Below the pieces are notes generated by a model. That model saw only the letters and a program-made list of their open reading frames with translations. It had not been told where the DNA came from and made no database searches. A DNA stretch of 64,000 nucleotides from Rahnella bonaserana. Its GTDB lineage: Bacteria; Pseudomonadota; Gammaproteobacteria; Enterobacterales; Enterobacteriaceae. This document shows positions 60,260-64,000 of the stretch, one piece after another. Within the stretch, counting starts at the first letter, position 1; every line of letters starts with the position of its first letter. Made by a program: the position numbers and the translations under genes. Where the stretch lies: NCBI RefSeq assembly GCF_019049675.1, contig NZ_JAFMOW010000067.1:310001-374000 (forward strand), read 5' to 3'.

Positions 60260-61382
60260 GAGCAGATTTCCCTTCTTCGGTTAACAGGGTGACGCCCGCG
60301 ACCACAGCGGCCAGAGGCACCAGCAAACTTTCGCCCTTCACGGACTGTCCTTCGGAATCGACAAATACCTGTGGCGCAAAACGCTGTTCAAACAAGGTCA
60401 GGTCGGCATCAGCACCGACTTCCAGGCGGCCTTTAGCAGGCAGGCGCAGCGCATCAGCGGCGTGCGAGGTGACGCAATCAATCACCTGCGTCAGGGTCAT
60501 ACCGACACTAAAGAACTTCGACATAACGGTCGCCAGGCTATGCACTGGCCCGTTCATGCGATTGCGGCAGTAAATATCGGAGCTGATGGTGTGCGGCAAA
60601 ATACCTTGTTTAATGGCCAGTTCAGCCACTTCGAAACTGAAACTCGCGCTACCGTGACCGACATCCAGCCGCACACCGCGGCTCAGCGCACGTTTAATCG
60701 AATCGCGCAGTACGCCTTCAGGCGAGAGAATGCGGTTCGGCTTGCCGTTATAGCAGTGGGTGATAATGTCGCCGGAGGTCAGTAAATCCGCGATTTCATC
60801 GAGATTCGGCGGGTTATTGCCGATATGCACCATCAGCGGCAGGTCGTCATTTTCCTGCTGGATTTCTTTGGCACGCACCAGCGGCTTAATGCCGTTCTGG
60901 CCGACCACGCTGCTGCTCATGCGCGCTTTGATGCCGATAATAAAACCGGGATTTCGCGCGATGGCGTCACGCACGCCGACCTTGTCGATCTGCGTCATAT
61001 CCGCCAGTTCGTTCTGCGTGACAATGCCGGTGCGGGCGATATTCAGAAACGCGTACACGTTGGTTTTCGCCACACGGGTGATCTGATAGAAATCGTCGAC
61101 ATCATTCGCGCCGGTACTGCCGGCATCCGCCACGGTAGTGACGCCGCAAGCGACACCAATCAGATCGGCGTCGTCGTGATAAATCGGCGATTTTGGGTAA
61201 CAGTGAACGTGGGAGTCGATCCAGCCCGCGCTGGCGTAAACCTTGCCCTGAAGATTGAGAGTCTGGCGGGCAGTGGCATCGGCTGCCAGCGTGCCAATGG
61301 CGGCGAATTTGCCGTCCTGAATAGCAATATCGGTCAGGCTGCCGTCTGTGCGTAATGCCTGGCGGATGATTAAGTCATACAT
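60249..61382 (-). CDS. Metal-dependent amidohydrolase/deacetylase (EF_0837/AHA_3915 family)
   Basis: A 377-residue amidohydrolase-superfamily enzyme. Metal ligands are visible in order: H58xH60 (WIDSHVH), the likely carboxylated lysine K152 (GIKARM), H186 (MVHIGN), H209 (ITHCYNG) and D240 (LDVGHG). Such enzymes remove acyl or carbamoyl groups from amines. It lies directly upstream of the ammonia-lyase, so it probably unmasks the amino group of an N-acylated amino-aldonate before ammonia release. The exact leaving group is unknown. There is an 80-base gap to DUF4310. Confidence 0.85.
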   Translation of the reverse strand: MYDLIIRQALRTDGSLTDIAIQDGKFAAIGTLAADATARQTLNLQGKVYASAGWIDSHVHCYPKSPIYHDDADLIGVACGVTTVADAGSTGANDVDDFYQITRVAKTNVYAFLNIARTGIVTQNELADMTQIDKVGVRDAIARNPGFIIGIKARMSSSVVGQNGIKPLVRAKEIQQENDDLPLMVHIGNNPPNLDEIADLLTSGDIITHCYNGKPNRILSPEGVLRDSIKRALSRGVRLDVGHGSASFSFEVAELAIKQGILPHTISSDIYCRNRMNGPVHSLATVMSKFFSVGMTLTQVIDCVTSHAADALRLPAKGRLEVGADADLTLFEQRFAPQVFVDSEGQSVKGESLLVPLAAVVAGVTLLTEEGKSAHVF

Positions 61383-61462
61383 ACGACGTTCTCCATAATC
61401 TCGGGCGTCAGGAGTGTTCCCGCCGCCCGCTTTACTGCTGAGTTGCTGCTATGTTGCTGTTC

Positions 61463-62116
61463 TTACAATGAAACCGGGAAAATAGCGCCCAGGATCATGG
61501 CACCGAGGATCGCACCACCGGTAATTGGCTTCTGCCACAGATAGAACCCCAGCGCGCCGAGCAAGGAGCCCAGACCGATAGGAGTCGAGGCAGCCATGGC
61601 CGACAGGATAATCAGCGGCCCGAGGAAGCGACCGGAGGCATTACCCGCGCCCATCATCACGTCAGCGCCGTAGGTTGAATTGCTCTGATTGATGGTGAAT
61701 TTACGTGCCAGAATGATGATGTAACCAACGGCTAATCCGAGGATCAGACCGGTTACCAGTGAAGCTGCGAAGTTAGCCACCGGGAAGATAAACCCTGCAC
61801 CCAGCAGCATCGCCGGTACACCCAGACCGATACCCGTCTGGATTGCGCCGCCGATATCGAGAATACCGACCAGTGAACCTTCAATGATGCGGGCAAACAG
61901 GAAGCTGGCACCGAAGGCCGCCACTGCGCCGTACACGCCGGTGTCCATGCCTGATCGCAACATCGACACAAACGCCACTTCGTTAAACGCGCCGATGCCA
62001 TACAGGTAATACATGTGTGTCCCGGCGAAAACGCCGGAAGACAGCAGTCCGACAAAAATCGGGAACGACCACTCGGCGTACCAGAAACCACGTTTGGCTT
62101 GTTCTTCCATTGTCAT
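61463..62116 (-). CDS. DUF4310 membrane protein (putative transporter subunit)
   Basis: A 217-residue polytopic membrane protein of the EF_0833/AHA_3914 family, with about six hydrophobic segments rich in Gly and Ala (for example GAVAAFGASFLFARI and GAILGAMILGAIFPVSL). It has no nucleotide-binding motif and no signal peptide. It is followed upstream by DUF4311, with seven bases between them. The two are always found together with the SFCGS protein and DUF4312, so they probably form an unusual importer; this is inference from co-occurrence known for the family. Confidence 0.8.
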   Translation of the reverse strand: MTMEEQAKRGFWYAEWSFPIFVGLLSSGVFAGTHMYYLYGIGAFNEVAFVSMLRSGMDTGVYGAVAAFGASFLFARIIEGSLVGILDIGGAIQTGIGLGVPAMLLGAGFIFPVANFAASLVTGLILGLAVGYIIILARKFTINQSNSTYGADVMMGAGNASGRFLGPLIILSAMAASTPIGLGSLLGALGFYLWQKPITGGAILGAMILGAIFPVSL

Positions 62117-62123
62117 GTTCCTC

Positions 62124-62900
62124 TTACTTGCCGCTGAGTGAATTGTGAATGCCGTTCAGCCATGTCGGGACATCCAGCATGAATGACTGCAACAGTTTGA
62201 CGTCGAAACCACGGAAGAAGCCGCTGAGGACGAACAGCGCGATAATCGCCGCCATCATCACTTTGGTCACGTGGTTCCAGCCGCTTTCTTCGACGCCTTT
62301 ACCGATCAGGATACCCAGTACCAGACCCGGTACGGCGTTACCCATAATCATCTGCGCCAGACCGCCAAAAATGGTGGCCCAGAAACCGGAACGACGTCCT
62401 GCATCAATCGCTGCCAGCCAGAAAATCACCGGCATGACGGTGTTCACCAGCAGGTTAGCCGCAGGCACCAGCACTTTAATCGCGGTAACCTGTAACGCCG
62501 GAGGAACGGCTGACGCCGTGGTGTTGAGGAAGGCCACCACAATCATGCCAATGATGCCGCCGGCAATCGCCATCTTGCGCGGATCGTGCATGGTTTCGGC
62601 GACATTGCGGTTTTTGAACATCAGCGCCGCGGTAGCCCAGTGAGGGATAATGCGATGGTCAACGTCCTGCGTGAAAGAACCTGCTGCAACGGAAGATGCC
62701 CAGGCGTTAAAGAAGAAGCCCAGACCAAATGAGAAATGCGAAGCCGGATCGCCTTCACAGGAGTTTAATTCCCCAAGTGTACGAAAAGCCCCCATCCCTT
62801 GCACGGTAGGCGCATGGAACATACGTGCGGCACCCGCACCTACGCCCACGCCAACCAGTCCGCCGATAATAAGCGACTTAAATAAAATAATTAAAAACAT
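62124..62900 (-). CDS. DUF4311 membrane protein (putative transporter subunit)
   Basis: A 258-residue polytopic membrane protein of the EF_0832/AHA_3913 family. About seven hydrophobic stretches are visible, with a cytoplasmic or periplasmic loop holding GELNSCEGDPASHFS near residue 46. The glycine-rich first helix (IIGGLVGVGVGAGAA) resembles a substrate channel or dimer interface, but no known transporter class is recognised. It precedes DUF4310 in the operon. Confidence 0.8.
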   Translation of the reverse strand: MFLIILFKSLIIGGLVGVGVGAGAARMFHAPTVQGMGAFRTLGELNSCEGDPASHFSFGLGFFFNAWASSVAAGSFTQDVDHRIIPHWATAALMFKNRNVAETMHDPRKMAIAGGIIGMIVVAFLNTTASAVPPALQVTAIKVLVPAANLLVNTVMPVIFWLAAIDAGRRSGFWATIFGGLAQMIMGNAVPGLVLGILIGKGVEESGWNHVTKVMMAAIIALFVLSGFFRGFDVKLLQSFMLDVPTWLNGIHNSLSGK

Positions 62901-62932
62901 CAGTATATCCTTGTCATTTATAGCTAACGTTT

Positions 62933-63232
62933 TTATTTCGTGACAAAAACTACCTGTTCCGTATTAATAACAGTCAGGTTGACGGTAATGTCTAACGCCA
63001 CGTAATAACTCTTTCTTTCCCTGGCCAGAAAAAAGAACAGAAACTTTTCTCTTTTAACTGACTCTTCTGCCTTTATTACCTTGACGTCCTGCGGTTCAAT
63101 ACGCAGCAAGACATTATTGGCAGAAGATTTGAGAACAGTTCTCTGAACCTGACTCAGTGCGGAAGAAAAGGCGGCAGCCTTATTTTCGCCTTTTCCCTCA
63201 ACCCGAACTGTCGTGGTTAATTGTTGCTTCAT
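62933..63232 (-). CDS. DUF4312 small soluble protein
   Basis: A 99-residue protein of the EF_0831/AHA_3912 family, with no membrane segment and no histidine or cysteine, so it cannot be a PTS-type phosphocarrier through those residues. The alternating pattern in residues 38-99 suggests a beta-rich fold. It overlaps the SFCGS gene by one base and precedes DUF4311, so it is probably an accessory subunit of the importer. Confidence 0.78.
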   Translation of the reverse strand: MKQQLTTTVRVEGKGENKAAAFSSALSQVQRTVLKSSANNVLLRIEPQDVKVIKAEESVKREKFLFFFLARERKSYYVALDITVNLTVINTEQVVFVTK

Positions 63233-63597
63233 TACGCCTGACCATACTTCTTGTTATAAGCTTCAACCAGGCGCTGACCCAGTTCTTCTTTATCCATAAA
63301 TCCGAACCCTAATACCAGACAGCCTTCGTTAATTGCCGTGACGCCTTCATCCACTGAACGCATCCCGTATTTGGCTTTATATCCGTATTTGTTTTGTGCG
63401 GTAATCGCACCTGCGCCGCCACTGCCGCAGAAGGAAATACCTAAGCTGGCACCTTCCGCTTTCATCACGTCACCGAGTTTCATATCTGCTGCCATACCTG
63501 GGACAACAATGGCTTTTCCGCCAGCCGCTTCCACGCCTGCCGCCACTTTCTGGCCTTTACCTAAACGGTCGCCGATCACAACTATTACTTGTCCCAT
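63232..63597 (-). CDS. Glycine-rich SFCGS-family protein
   Basis: A 121-residue soluble protein of the EF_0830/AHA_3911 family. The name motif is SFCGSGGAG with C57; a second cysteine is C93. It has a Rossmann-like opening (VIVVIGDRLGKG). It contains no histidine. The segment around C57 (CGSGGAGAITAQNK) resembles the CGTGxGxxIAANK loop of RpiB/LacAB isomerases. It lies between the PRD gene and DUF4312 and overlaps the latter by one base. It could be an EIIB-like or isomerase-derived subunit; its function is not established. Confidence 0.82.
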   Translation of the reverse strand: MGQVIVVIGDRLGKGQKVAAGVEAAGGKAIVVPGMAADMKLGDVMKAEGASLGISFCGSGGAGAITAQNKYGYKAKYGMRSVDEGVTAINEGCLVLGFGFMDKEELGQRLVEAYNKKYGQA

Positions 63598-63641
63598 AAT
63601 TCACATCTCCAGATTAATTAATTCGCTGTATTCTAAAAAAG

Positions 63642-63992
63642 TTATTTCGGTTCGTTGTCTCTTGCGACTTCAAAATGCACCGAGAGTAAATAGGCTTCCT
63701 CAATCGGTAAATTTCCGAACCAGCTGACCACTTCTTCTGCCATTTGCATTGACTCGGCAGAAATTTCATCAAATAAATCTTTCTCGACTTCAGGTAACGG
63801 CTCGCCGGTAATGGCGCGTAATACCATGGCTTTTACGTGAGACGTTAACATTTGCAACTGAACATCTGTGGTATAGATATTCTTAGCGCTTTGCATAGTC
63901 TGAATATCTTTTAATACTTGCTCTGTTATCGCCGCGGCATCTTTCAATTCAATCCGCCCGGTTCCTTTCACAGATGCGCTTGCGTTATTCAC
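63642..63992 (-). CDS. Stand-alone PRD-domain protein (EF_0829/AHA_3910 family)
   Basis: A 116-residue protein containing a single PRD-like domain, without DNA- or RNA-binding parts. H52 (MLTSHVKAMVLRA) and H107 (LLSVHFEVAR) are the two PRD-type histidines. PRDs are phosphorylated by PTS proteins, so it may report PTS status to the importer or regulator. The start used is GTG at 63992; the frame stays open to the window edge, so the true start could lie beyond. It is the first visible gene of the island operon. Confidence 0.75.
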   Translation of the reverse strand: MNNASASVKGTGRIELKDAAAITEQVLKDIQTMQSAKNIYTTDVQLQMLTSHVKAMVLRAITGEPLPEVEKDLFDEISAESMQMAEEVVSWFGNLPIEEAYLLSVHFEVARDNEPK

Positions 63993-64000
63993 TCGCGATT

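Noticed and set aside
55067-63992. A classical PTS operon
   Set aside because: Only the regulator carries EIIA/EIIB-like domains; no EIIC or EIID sequence was recognised, and DUF4312 and SFCGS lack histidine.

Overview
This window is chromosomal DNA from a gammaproteobacterium of the order Enterobacterales. Most genes are near full-length matches to Escherichia coli K-12 genes in recognisable operons: uxaCBA/exuTR, yqjABCDEKFG, rnpB-rsmI, lpoA-yraN-diaA-dolP, arcB/ArcZ, gltBD, nanAT-nanR, rplM-rpsI-sspAB, degQS, murA-ibaG-mlaBCDEF, kdsDC-lptCAB-rpoN-hpf-ptsN-rapZ-npr. Block order differs from E. coli. Base composition and the accessory genes fit a Yersiniaceae-type plant or soil organism such as Rahnella or a relative, but that genus call is inference from memory, not a search.

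Layout. 1-6360: hexuronate (galacturonate/glucuronate) catabolism, with uxaC-uxaB-uxaA on the minus strand diverging from exuT-exuR; the 960-base control region between them carries a duplicated regulatory block. 6717-13040: yqjA-mzrA envelope genes, the small membrane protein cluster yqjCDEK, yqjF, yqjG, then yhaJ/yhaK. 13081-14776: a chemoreceptor with a very good sigma-28 promoter. 14920-20760: RNase P RNA with promoter and terminator, rsmI, lpoA, yraN, diaA, dolP, mtgA. 20763-24868: arcB flanked by two long non-coding stretches; the ArcZ small RNA lies tail-to-tail with arcB, and elbB and yhcC, which flank arcB in E. coli, are absent. 24869-30806: gltBD (glutamate synthase). 30833-34414: sialic acid genes nanT, nanA and nanR with a three-repeat NanR operator. 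34443-41624: stringent/ribosomal genes, zapE, zapG and the DegQ/DegS periplasmic proteases. 41644-54859: cell-wall, phospholipid-transport (Mla), Kdo/LPS-export (Kds, Lpt), sigma-54 and nitrogen-PTS genes.

55067-64000 is an accessory catabolic island, entered after a structured ~185-base intergenic repeat. All genes read on the minus strand: a small PRD protein, a glycine-rich SFCGS protein, DUF4312, DUF4311 and DUF4310 (a putative membrane transporter), a metal-dependent amidohydrolase, a SelA-like PLP ammonia-lyase, a KDGP aldolase, a secreted lactonase-type beta-propeller and a MtlR/LicR-type PTS-controlled regulator. Family knowledge for the last enzymes points to breakdown of an N-acylated 2-amino-2-deoxy-aldonate (glucosaminate-like) to pyruvate and glyceraldehyde 3-phosphate. 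The transporter is not a recognised class, and this island is the best candidate here for an undescribed system.

No tRNA, rRNA operon, CRISPR array, prophage or insertion sequence was seen.
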